A DNA stretch of 64,000 nucleotides from Orientallactaga sibirica (taxonomy: Eukaryota > Chordata > Mammalia > Rodentia > Dipodidae): contig JAEOAD010000026.1 of assembly GCA_036365145.1 (NCBI GenBank), positions 4,178,001-4,242,000 on the forward strand. Reading direction: 5' to 3'. A program made the position numbers and the translations under genes. The notes under the pieces are model-generated. The model was not told where the DNA came from, made no database searches, and was given only the letters and a program-made list of their open reading frames with translations. This document shows, piece after piece, positions 47,372-58,020 of the stretch; positions within the stretch are counted from its first letter, which is position 1, and each line of letters begins with the position of its first letter.

Positions 47372-47929
47372 GGACGGGAATCTTGGAAATTTTCCTCCAA
47401 ATGCCTCCTCTTCTCCATCACACACCCATGGGTCTATCAACATCTCTGCCACGAGTAATCAAATCCCACACTCGAATCTGTCCACCCAAGATGCACCTAA
47501 AAATAGATGTGTCCTAACAAACTCGTCCCTGCAGACAAACCGACCTAAGTGACAGTGAAGAAGCTAGGCTGCCCCAGCCCTCCTGGCTAAAGATTTGAGT
47601 GATTTTAGCCCAGAATGGGCTAAAAAGGTGGACATACTCGTTGCATGGAAGCCCCCCTTCACCACTCCCCCCACCACCACCACACTCGGAGGACCCCTCC
47701 GGCAGGAGAGGGTTTGGCATTTTCCTGTTGCCTGCTTGTCCACACACACTCCCTAGACATTTGATCCTATTATATAAAGCTCGGTCTTTTCATCTCTAAA
47801 ATTAAACAAACAGGGGAAAAGACAGTATTCCTAACTGACAGAATCTATCTCCTAAATGGTGCTGGCAGAGGAGGTTGCTCCATGGACAAGGAACACAATT
47901 GGATGCTATTGTCACTCAAGTGGAGAGAA

Positions 47930-48270
47930 TCGGGCCACTAGTGATTTGCTGAATGTCGCAGCGCTGAGAACATCTAGGAGACCCCGATCCGCTGCAGTCC
48001 GCCCTTCCACAGAAGGGAGAATTTGCCTCCTCTCGTCTCCCCCGCGGTCCTCCCGGACTGTTTATTAAAGATGTATATTTTATATCAGGAGAGCGGATCA
48101 GGTAACTTCTTGGCATGGGCAAGCCGTATTCTCAGAACCTATTAAGATTCTTTGTGGAAATTTAAATATCTCTGTCAGGCAAACAAAATCATATCAGGAA
48201 TTGTAGAATTTCATTGCTAGAAAGAGAAATTAGATTAAGCAACCCACATTTCTCTCCTACACCTCAATAA
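47930..48270. promoter_or_regulatory. Candidate conserved intronic element
   Basis: A CG-containing part followed by a long AT-rich non-repetitive part (TTTATTAAAGATGTATATTT, GAAATTTAAATATCTCTG, GAAATTAGATTAAGC). Typical look of a vertebrate developmental element. Confidence 0.35.
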
Positions 48271-48397
48271 AACAGAAGTCCATTTCGACAGCCTCTCTCA
48301 CTTCCGGTCCAAAGGGGCCTCACAAAATATCTAAATGGATTTATATGAAAGAAAGCTATCCTGAGGAAGGCCTTTCTATCAGCCAAGGTTGTATCTA

Positions 48398-48399
<2 letters not shown>

Positions 48400-48461
<62 letters not shown>
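48400..48461 (+). repeat. Compound (GT)n(GA)n microsatellite
   Basis: About 10 GT units pass directly into about 20 GA units. Confidence 0.93.
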
Positions 48462-48463
<2 letters not shown>

Positions 48464-48619
48464 TGTTGAGTATATGTGACATATTGGAACGCAATACCTA
48501 TTTAAAGACCAAGAGAACGGGGAAAAAAATCTTGTAGCAGAGACCATGGCAAGTTCAACACCACTCAGCTTCAGCCCCTTAAAACACCCTTGTCCTTTAT
48601 TAATATTTAGTAGAAATGT

Positions 48620-48860
48620 ATAATTGCAGATGTGCGCTACTTGGGGTTTTATGTCGGGAGGCGGGCAAGGAAGACAGGTTTATTACAGCCATGAAATATT
48701 AAAGCAGCAGAGAACAGTAGTTGCATGGTCCTGCGCTAGCCAGGGACCAGGCAGCCCGAATGAACCAATGAATGTCAGCTGTACAAATGGGGCCCCCTAT
48801 CTGTTTACAGAACCCTGATTAGCACCTGCAGAGTTTAGGGTTACATCTTCCGGAGGGAGC
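48620..48860. promoter_or_regulatory. Candidate intronic element with E-boxes
   Basis: GTCAGCTGTAC (CAGCTG E-box), CTGTTTACAG (forkhead-like) and AGCACCTGCAG lie within about 60 bp in non-repetitive sequence. Confidence 0.28.
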
Positions 48861-49429
48861 AAAAGTCACATGAAGGCATGCAACCACCCCCCTCCCTGTG
48901 CTGGGGGGATTTCACAAGACAACTGCAGTCTAGCTGCTCCCACCCCCGCCCCACCTCCCCACCAAGATGAGTCTGAGTGGGCCTTCAAAATCTTCTCTCT
49001 GCCAGCAAGTACGGACAACTGACTGAAGACCAGTGCCCCACTCTTAAAACCAAGATTTGCCCTCCCTCCCCAAGTTTGCCCCCACCCACCCACCCACCCA
49101 AGGAAATTCAATGCTCCATTGCTAACCCACCTAGTACTTCCCAGGGCTGGTGGTAAACGGTGTGTGGACTGGAACATGCAGAGAGGCATGAAATTCCAAA
49201 AATTTCTCCCACATCTCTGTAAAAACATCATACTTCCAAAAAGGGCAAGATCGGGTGCACAGCACGTAGGGAAGGCTGCTCGAGTTTCAGTATGTGCAGA
49301 AGACCCCCTCTAGGCTGGCCTGGGTTTTCAGATAGAGAACTCTAGATGGAAGAAGGGAGTTTTGACCAGGACAACTTATTCTAGAACATGGTTGTGAAAG
49401 TCATTTGGGGGCCGAAGAAGGGGGAAGCA

Positions 49430-50070
49430 TACTGTCTTCAGCTTAATACATATAATGTATATTTTGTCACCATCGCTCCTTCCTTCTCTGTCTTGGAATC
49501 CCTCCTCAGCCACACACGCCTATTACAAAGATAGGTAGATGGCTTAGCAAACTATTTTTAAAGTCACATCATCCTCGCTGACTTTAATAGGTGTCTGAGT
49601 CACCCCAAACCCTGGGCTGGTTTTGTTTCCCCCTTCTGCAATCTCACCCTTCCCCTGTCCCAATTTTATGCAGACAGCTTCATGGCTGGACGTGGGGTTT
49701 CATTAGGGGAAAAGTTGTTCTGCGGGTTGAGGAAGAAGTCAGTGGAACGTGATGTGGGGCAAGCTCGTTATGTGAGAATCTGGCCTAGACATTTTGAGGA
49801 ATGGAACTTGCCAGTCAACTTTCCTCCTCTCCCGGGGGATATTTAAAACCCAAAAGACAAGCTAGGCACGTCTCTGTGGCCACACATTTGTGATGTCCAA
49901 AAGACTTCCTGGCTCCATCCAATCCCAGCACGGATCATTTCGTTAAATACCAACTCTCGGATTTTGCCATTGGAGCGGAGAATTTCAGAAACGGTGTTAA
50001 TATTTAATCACATTAGTACTGGCGTGTTTTACGGCGTGACAAAATAAAATATCATTACAAAAATGGGCTT
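49430..50070. promoter_or_regulatory. Candidate conserved intronic element, large
   Basis: SINE-free and rich in AT motifs: ATACATATAATGTATATTTTG, AAACTATTTTTAAAGTC, GTGTTAATATTTAATCACATT, GTTTTACGGCGTGAC. The last 100 bp (49960-50060) is the most element-like. Confidence 0.38.
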
Positions 50071-50344
50071 TGCCCAAGAGGGGCTGCAGGAGGGAAAGGG
50101 TTGGCTGGGCTGGAAGCTAGTAAAGGGCTGTCAGCACAACTGGGCATCACGGCTCTGGACTACAGGGGCCCTGGACACTTTTAGAGCAAAGCTGAATGAC
50201 TTTATGTTTTTGTTTTTGTTTGTTTGTTTGTTTTGTTTTGTGACTGTATTTCAAAGTGGCACACTTCACTCTTGACTTTTAACCAGGGGACTCTAGGGCC
50301 TGCAGAAAGCTCTGTGTACCTACTTATCCAACCTGTGCAGACGG

Positions 50345-50415
50345 ACCTGCGGGGTGTTATCATAATGAAAAGTTTAATCGCCTTTATTTACTACCAGTAA
50401 GAGAGAAGGAGTCAA
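50345..50415. promoter_or_regulatory. Candidate short conserved element
   Basis: GTGTTATCATAATGAAAAG and TTTAATCGCCTTTATTTAC in non-repetitive sequence. Confidence 0.28.
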
Positions 50416-51164
50416 GCAGAGGCCTGATTAAGGCCCAGCTCACAGCCCAAGGCTGCAGCAGCTTTCAAGGATCTCAGTTGTTCATGACATCTAGGAACAG
50501 GCCGGGCCCTTCCCTCATCAGAGTGCAGAACAAAGGAGGTCAAGTCCTGTCCCTGCCAGGCCCATAAGGTGGCCAGCCCTGAGTCCCTAAGAAAGCCCTT
50601 GTCTCCTTATAGACAGGGGGAAGGGGGGGGGGTCCCTTTAGCCTACCGGGAAATCAACCCAAAAGTGACTAGCGTATATTTCCCAATATATATAATTTGC
50701 TCATCTGACCATGATAATGAAACAAACAAAACAAAACATGTCTTTAATGACATGTCTTCATGCCCAGCCTGAAATCCATCCCTCAGTGAAGAAGCGGGAA
50801 GATATCTTTGTTTAAAAAAAAAAACTGGTTATCCTTCCCTCTCCTTGCAGTACTTCTCTCCCCCTAGCATAGCTCTTCTGAAGACCAGAAGAGAAAATGC
50901 TATTGGTCTGCCTTATTAATTCTCTAATTTAAAAAAAAAAAAACAACTTTTCTCTCCCTAGTTTGGCTACTATGTTCTTAATTACTGGAAGGTGGAGAGA
51001 AAGGGAAGGGGAGGGGCTGCCAGGCCAGGCCAGGTAAAAGTGACAGGGGCTGAGATGAGTGCTAACCAGCTATCGATCGCCAGATCGAGATGTTGTGTAC
51101 AAGAAAATAAAAGAGAAGGGGAGGGGACAGCAGTCAGGGTGCTGTGTCCAACTCCATTTTAAAA

Positions 51165-51197
<33 letters not shown>

Positions 51198-52204
51198 CCC
51201 AGGGTCCCAAACGAACCAATTTATGGCCTGGCCTGGAAGCAGCCCTGAGAATGCTGATGCTGGGCTGGGGGTCTGCTGTGCATGCTAAACAGAGGGCTTC
51301 CAGTGAGAGAGAGAGAGAGAGAGAACGGCATGGGCCGTCCCAAGCTGGGCAGCAGGGGAACAAAGAGAAAAACAGTGAGGCCACTTCATGAATGAGAAAC
51401 CCTGAAGAAAGATACTCAGACAGGCACGCAGTTCCGAAGGCCTCAACTCGCACCCCGCTCCCGTTCCAACGCCTCCTTCCTTAGGACCCAACAAGGTCCC
51501 TTCAAGCCTACCCTTTCCCAAACCCCAGGCTCACGACACTCGGTGGCATGTGGAGGAAGTGAAGAGAACTGTTCAGAGAGGGCAGGGAACAATACGGGCA
51601 CCTTTGATTTGATTTGATTTTTTAAGACAGGGTTAAATTGCCAGCCCCTTGGTACCATGGTCAAATTCTGCTCCGAGGAACCCAGAGAAGTCAAGTAGGG
51701 TTTAGAAGGGGGTGGGGCGCGGGAGGAGGGAAAGGGACGCTTTCTAATTTGAAGACGCTACTAGCTGTATGTTTGTATGTTGGAATGCCCCGTTAAAATA
51801 AAATGAATATGGACTACAGCCCAGTGTTCTTTAGGTGTAAGAGAACTGTTATTACTTTAACTGGAATGGCAGCCCATTTGCTATAACCCCTGCCCCTCCC
51901 ACCTTAAAGGCCTCCAGGCTTGGTGAGGAGAAGTGTTTAGAATGCAAACAAGACCTGGGACTGGACATCTGTCACCGACGCCAAGCGAGATATTGACATA
52001 CGCGGGTCCTTTGTGTCTTAGGGAGACACATCCATAGCCCCATCTACAAATGATGTCCCGGACGCATGGTCTGGTGGCCGCCAAACAGATCTCACCCAAG
52101 CCCAGCGCTCCCCACCCCTCCATACGGATGTCAGGAAGATGTACCCCAAGACAGTGACCCTGCTCCTATAACCCTGAAAGGTCTCCAGGTTGTGTGGGTT
52201 TTTT

Positions 52205-52239
<35 letters not shown>

Positions 52240-52628
52240 CTTCTTTTCTCTTTCAATGAAACTCTCATCGTTAAGCAGCAGCTACTCGTTAAAAACAAAT
52301 GTCAAGTGAGGCATCGCATGTGAGTGATGCTGTTGACACCAGGGCTGGCAGCTTTCTCTGCAGAGACACTGTCACCAAAGCCAACTCCAGCTGCAGGCTG
52401 GCTGGCTAACAAGGACAAGGTGGGAAAGAAGCATTCAGAACTTTCCAGGTGTCCTGCCCAGAACTCCTACTAAAGCAGTGGGACGGAATGCTGAGGGCAA
52501 CGAAGGTCAGAGTATGAAAAGGGAGGGGCCTAACTTCTCCAAGGCCTGTACCCTGAAAACCTCAGCTAAAATGGGGAAGGGAGTGTGTGACAAAAGACAC
52601 CTCTAAATGATTCCCTGCAGGGCACCAT
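50416..52628. other. Intron next to the MN1 donor, no gene or SINE
   Basis: Holds A-runs (50813, 50930, 51168-51196), a GA run (51306-51324) and a T-run (52199-52222). None is attached to a SINE body. Confidence 0.5.
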
Positions 52629-52795
52629 CTAAGTTCTTGCCACCCTGGGAAACCGGAGTCCACCTGACAGGCCCAAAAGTTGTAACCAAGGAAGGCCTGT
52701 GCCCTCCAAATCTCCCAGGATCCAAGGGGTAAGGCTAAGGCCTGCCCTGGGACTGGGACATGTCACCCAAAAACAAGGAACACAGGTATATCTAC

Positions 52796-55700
52796 CTTCT
52801 TTGCTGTTGGGGTTCTGGGGCTTGGCCTTCTCCCAGGGCGCCAATGTCTTGTCATCGTCCCCGCTGTCCACCAGGGCCTTGTCTGCTGGCATGTACCAAG
52901 TGGTGCTGTGCTCGGCCATGAGGGAGTCCAGGTCAATAGTGCTCATGGCAGTCTTGACGGCCTCCGAGCAGCAGCTGCCCAGCTCGCCGTCACCATTCTG
53001 TGTGCACTCGGCTTTCTTGCCACCTTTGAGTCCCAGGGGCTGGTCCTCGGAGATGCTGAACTGCTGTCTCTGCAACTGGATCTGCGCCTGAAGAATCTCC
53101 AGGGGGTGGATGTCGTCCGGTGGTGGCCCACCACTGCTGCTGGTCGGGGTCCGGACCTGTTCCAGGACCGGGGTGCCAGGATGGCCAGTGCCCGCACCCC
53201 CGCCATAGCTGTCAGGGGTAGAGGTCGAGGTAGACATGATACCCAGGCCAAGTGGAGGTGGGGGCGCCTTCGGTCCGTGTTCTCCTGCGCCCACCCCTCG
53301 AGGAGGGAGTTTAGGTGAGCCGGTCACCAGGGGGCTCCTGCTGGCTTTGGCCAGGGCTGGCGGGTTGTCGGAACTGGACGACACTTCGTCCTCGTTGGCG
53401 TAACTCGTGCTCACCTCATCCGAGGCGAACTCACCCACGTGGGGCGAGCTACTGTCCGACTTGGCCGCACCGTCCAGGGATGCCATGAGGTCCGGCTGGT
53501 CCCCCAGGAGCAACTCGGCTCCTTTCCCCCACGACGGTGACGTAAGTGCCTTCTCATGGGGCGTGGGCGCCCCGCGCGCCTCGCTCACCGAGCTTGCCCC
53601 GACGGCCACACCGCCCGGTGCCTGCTGCTGCCCAGGGCTCACCCCAGGGGCACCCCCACTGTCCGGAGCCGCTGCCGCTGCAGAGTATTTGTCGAAGAAG
53701 GTCCCGGGGCTCACATGACCACTGTCCCTTTTTCTGCGCCCCCTTCCCCGGCCACCGCCCCCGGGCACTGGCTTGCCATCGTTGCCCGACGTGGATTCCA
53801 GGGTGTAATTGGGGGACAGGCTGGTGCCGTCCCCCTGGCTGGGAGGGTTGGGTGGTCCTGAGGCTTTGGAGCTACTGTTACTGGTCCCAGATGGGCCTCC
53901 GGGTCCTGGGACCCCAGGAGCCGTCCCTCCTGGGAAGTAATCCGAGCCTGGGTTACCGGCCACCGCCGCCGCCCCGTCGGTCTCATTCTGGATCAGTTTC
54001 CTCTTGCCCTCTGGTGGGTTCTTCTTGTTGAAGGTCACGTTGAGGTTGGGGGCACCCAGGCTGGCAATCATGTTCTGGCAAGCAGTGGAGAGCGCTGCCA
54101 GGCAGCTCTGGCCAAACAGGTTGTCCTTGGAGCTGGGCTTGTTGAAGGACCCTAACGACAGCGCACCCAGCTTACTGGCCGAGCTGCGTTGGCTGGGCTG
54201 GAAATCAGGCTGCGAGGGGTAAGCGCCCCCGCCTCCACCACCGCCTGCGCTCGAACCGCCGCCGCCGCCCCCGCCGCCGGCCCCGCCCGCGCTCGGGGGC
54301 GAGCTCACACCCGGACCGCTGTGCGGCGTGGCCTGCCGGCTCCCTGCGCCAAACGGAAAGCCCGGCTGACCCCCGAGCGCGGGCGCAGCGAAGTCCGGTG
54401 GCGGAGGCCTGCGCTCCGATGGTGCACTGGGCAATCCCACCCCAGCCCCGGGCGACTGCAACTGACCCAGGCCGGCCAAGCTACCCCCGAACTGCAGGCC
54501 CGGCGAAGCCAGCGCAGGCACGTGGCCCTCCCCGGGCATCCTCAATGGTTCCTGCAGGGAACCCCGGAACATCACTCCCGAGCCGCCACCGGGCGGAGGG
54601 GGAGGCGCTAGGCCGGGGTCGTGTGGACCGCAGTCGGTTGGGAGACCTGAGCCACCCATCCTCCTGGACAACAGGTCTCCCGGTGGTGGTGGCGGCGGAT
54701 GAGGCCCGGGGAACCAGGCACTCTCCTGAGCCAAGTGTGGCGCCTGCTGCTCGAAGGTGCCCAGGCGCCCCGCACCCGCGCTGCCACCTTCGCGCTCAAA
54801 GTTCGGCTGAGCCAAGCCGCCCACCGAACCTCCGTGGACCAGGCCGCCCTGACCCACGTCTCCAGGGTGGCCTAACTGGGCCAGGTTGGGCTGGCGCAGC
54901 CGCTGTTGCTGGTTCCGAGAGGCCATCTGTTTGATCATGAGAGCCGCGTTTTGACGTTGCTGTTGCAAAGACTGGTGATCCGGGGCCGGGTGTTGCAAGG
55001 GAGGCCCCGAGGGGAAGCTGTCGGGCACCGGTGGCGTGAACTCGCCCGGTAGGCCCGGGTAGGCGGAGGGTGAGAGGTGATTGTCCAGAGCACCGTTGTT
55101 GTGCACGCCGCCACCGTTCCACGAAGCGCAGCGGTCCACTCCGGCGGCGGCGGCGCTGCCAGGGAAGTCGAAGCGCGGCCTCTTGGCCACGTTCATGTAG
55201 GGGGGCGCGTCGAAATGTTGCAGCCTCTGGTTGGGGGCCTGCTGCGGAGGGGGATGCTGCATGTTGAACATGGGCTCGGATGAATAAGGGTGCATGCTCC
55301 GGTTCTCCAACCGGTGGATGGGATACTCGAACTGCGCGTGCTGGCTCGGCAACATGGGCCCCCCGTCCTGCAGGCCGCCGCTGGGCGTGCCCGCCTCGCC
55401 CTGCTGGGGCCGTGGGAGCGCGGGGGGACAGGAATTTTGTCGGACTAGAAGCCCCGGTGGCGGTGGCTGTTGAGGCTGCGGCTGCTGTTGGGATTGCTGC
55501 TGCGGGGGCTGCTGTTGTGACGGTGGAGGGGCCTGCTGGGGAGGTTGCATTAACGGGTGCCGGGAGCCCACTGCGGACTCCAGACCCACCGGCATCTTTC
55601 GGGCCCCGCCAAACCTCTCGAAAAAGACTCCGTGCTGCTGCTGCTGCTGTTGCTGTTGCTGCTGCTGCGGTGTTGGAGGAGGCTGCTGCGGCGGTGGTGG

Positions 55701-56606
55701 TGGTGGCTGCGGCGGCTGGGCATGCATTTTGGATAAGCCCACCATGCCTGCGGCTCTAGGCATGGCCGATGCGCCCGGGAAAGCGCCCCCGGGAACCTGG
55801 CGACCCGCTGCATAATGAGGCAGCTGTTGTCCTTCGGAGTCGGAGGGCGAAAACATGTCAAAATGTCCCGAGGGCCCCTCCCCCGGGTAATTGTATTCCA
55901 GAGAGTCGACGGCTCCTGGGTTGGTCACCCTCCGGGGCTCCAGACTGTGGGAATCGGAGCCGCTAGAAGCGGGCAGGCCGTGGAAAGAAGCGGCCCGGTT
56001 AGGGCTCTGGTCCAGAGGCAGGCATGGAGCAGGCACTACGTGGCCCGAGGCGCCCGAACTGTGGAAGTCCGGGAGGTTTCCCGGTCGTTGTGGACCGAAG
56101 GTCTCCGGCCCCTGGCTCTCCGCCATGTGCTCGTAACCCTCGGCGAAGGGCGCTTGGCTGCCCAGGCCGCCGGCTGCGCCGCCGCCGCCACCGTAGCCCA
56201 ACAGCCGGCCCCCGTGCAGGCACGAAGCCCCTGGGTCCGGGCCACCGAAGTTGCTACCGAAGTGGGGGTGATGCTGGTGGGGGTGGTGACCTCCCCCCGG
56301 GTGGCTGTGGTGAGGCTGTTGACCCCCAAAGAAGCCGTGCACTGGCTGCCCCTGCAGCCCCCCTGCGTGCAACTCCGAGTGCCCGCGCGCATGGAAGCCA
56401 TAGGGTTCCATATTCATGCCCAAGATCGGGGGCTCGCCCAGCGCGCTCATGGCAGGGTCCACGGGTCCAGGGGGCGCCCCGGCATGGAAAGTAGGGGCCT
56501 TAAAGTGGGCATTCATGCTCAGTCCAGTCTCGTTAAAGTTCCTCTCGCCCTGGCCAGTGTTCCTGCTGCCGCCGATCTGGGACTCGAATTGGTCCAGCCC
56601 AAACAT
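52796..56606 (-). CDS. MN1: MN1 exon 1 coding part (residues 1-1270 plus first base of codon 1271)
   Basis: MN1 is a nuclear transcriptional co-regulator, largely disordered, needed for palate and skull bone development. In human disease it is known from the MN1-ETV6 leukaemia fusion and from C-terminal truncations that cause a craniofacial and brain syndrome. The start MFGLDQFES is the family N terminus. The ATG at 56606-56604 has A at -3, and an in-frame stop lies upstream near 56847. Visible in order: a His-rich stretch (about 98-116), a Pro/Gln block with an 11-Gln run (314-324), [19 protein letters not shown] (552 on), a Gly-rich run (about 770-797), a basic RGRGRRKR patch near 955 that could be a nuclear localisation signal, and a conserved acidic/Ser C-terminal part ending [15 protein letters not shown]. 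Coding ends at donor AG|GTAGAT (GT at 52795-52794), phase 1. Reading on into the intron gives a false C terminus that stops at 52629. Confidence 0.97.
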
Positions 56607-57850
56607 ACTTGGCGAGGGGGTGCAGGGTGGTGGTGGGGGATCAATAGGGCATGACAGCCTGCTCTTGCCGCGCGCCTCCGGCCAGCAACACGGTCCAACC
56701 CTGAACTGGGGTGGGGAGGGGGCGCTCCGGGACGCTGGGCACCGCGGGGGGCTCAGCGAGCACCTCCTGCCCCGTCAGGCGTAGGTGGGGGGCGAACACT
56801 CTCCGCTCCTCTCCGGAATCTCTTGAATCTGCCCGGAGCTGGCCTCTTACATCTTGCGAGGCCGTGGGGCCTCCTGGAGCTGTGTCGGGGGACCCATGGC
56901 CGGGGGCGGATGGCACAGCCGCGGGTGGGTTTGCGGGGAGGAGACCTGGCCGCCAAGCGAACAGAGACAAAAAGTTAAGCTGGGGAAGAAGGGGGCGGGA
57001 AGGGGGCGGGCAAGCAGAGCGATCACCTTCTTAAAGTCCGATCTGGAGAGCCCCGGGGACGCCGCCGGTAGCCTCTTGGAATCCGGGGCGGAGCTGCTGG
57101 GAGTCGAGAGGGAGACCCTCCGTGCGGGCGCGATCGGAGCCCCGGCACCGACTGATCCCTCCTCCTCTTCCTTCTTCTCCTCTTCCTCCTCCCCCCGGAG
57201 TCCCCGTGCTCCGCGGTCCGGGGCTGGATCGGCTCTCAGTTCCCGTCGGTCCCGGGGTTGCTGAATCTTCAGCGCATTGGAGGACCCGAGGCTCCGCTCC
57301 GCATCGCGGATGCCGGTGGTCCGTCCCCCTTCCTCTGTGGGGGCGGGGGAGGGATGTTGAGGAAGCTGCGAGGAAGGCCGAGGAGGCGCCGGGGGTTTGG
57401 AGCGCAGAGAGTCCCGAGAAAGGCGCTGCAGGGCTCCGCGGCGCGTGAGCTGCGCTCCCGCGTCCGCCGCTCGGGGTCTCCGCTCTGTTCGGTGTCTGAG
57501 TTTGCAGGAGTCTCCCGGCCCGGCTGGCAGGCGCGGGCGGCAACGGAGACAGGAGAGAGAGAGCGCGCGAGACGGGGGAGAGAAGAGGCGAAGGGTTGAG
57601 TCGCTCCCGAGACCCCGGTGCCCAGCTTCCCTCCGCGTGCCGAGGTGCTTCGCGGGTCTCCTTCCCTGGTTCGGACCCGGGCAAGGGGAGAGAGGGAGGG
57701 ACGCGAGCGAGCCGGCGGAGGGCAATGCTGTCCGGGACCCGGGTTGGGTGGGGGCGGGGGGCAGCTCTGGTGTGTGTTGGGGAGGGGGTTGGTCCGCGCT
57801 CCCCTCTGCAGGCCGAAGGAGGAGGAGGGGGGCTCGCGCGCGGGGCGTTG
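56607..57850 (-). other. MN1: MN1 5' UTR (5' limit approximate)
   Basis: GC-rich leader upstream of the MN1 ATG. An in-frame stop near 56847 supports the chosen start. A minimal upstream ORF (ATG CCC TAT TGA, 56652-56641) ends 34 nt before the ATG. The transcription start is not visible, and 57850 is only a guess from the promoter motifs and the roughly 1 kb human leader. Confidence 0.6.
56641..56652 (-). promoter_or_regulatory. Minimal upstream ORF (Met-Pro-Tyr-stop) in the MN1 leader
   Basis: ATG (56652-56650) with G at -3, then CCC, TAT, TGA. Its stop lies 34 nt upstream of the MN1 ATG, a spacing that could reduce re-initiation. A longer frame can be read upstream through the same codons, but its first codon is TTG, so only this short AUG ORF is proposed. 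Confidence 0.5.
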
Positions 57851-57939
57851 CGAGGGTCTGGGCTCCCCTCTCTCTGTGTGTCTGCCTCCTCTCGCCCAGC
57901 GCCGGGAGAAGCAGCAACAAGTTTTGCATTTCAGCAATC

Positions 57940-58020
57940 AATTTCAGCCATTACATTTGCACCAATCAGCGCCGCCCAAGCTCCGGGCCCGGGGATGGGC
58001 GGGGCTCGCTCTTAAGGTGG
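57940..58020 (-). promoter_or_regulatory. MN1: MN1 core promoter candidate (CCAAT and GC boxes)
   Basis: On the plus strand, CCAATCAGC lies at 57962-57970 (inverted NF-Y site in the MN1 sense), GCCGCCC at 57971-57977 and GGGCGGGG at 57997-58004. A TGCAAAT octamer-like motif is at 57960-57954. No good TATA box is seen, as expected for a CpG-island promoter. Confidence 0.55.

Noticed and set aside
55815..56654. 279-codon plus-strand ORF antisense to MN1 exon 1 (and others of 130-178 codons)
   Set aside because: GC-rich coding sequence keeps antisense frames open. The translation is Arg/Ala/Gly-rich with no family signature, and the MN1 frame explains the region.
56641..56970. 109-codon upstream ORF before MN1
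   Set aside because: Its first codon is TTG, not ATG. Only the last ATG-CCC-TAT-TGA is kept as a uORF.
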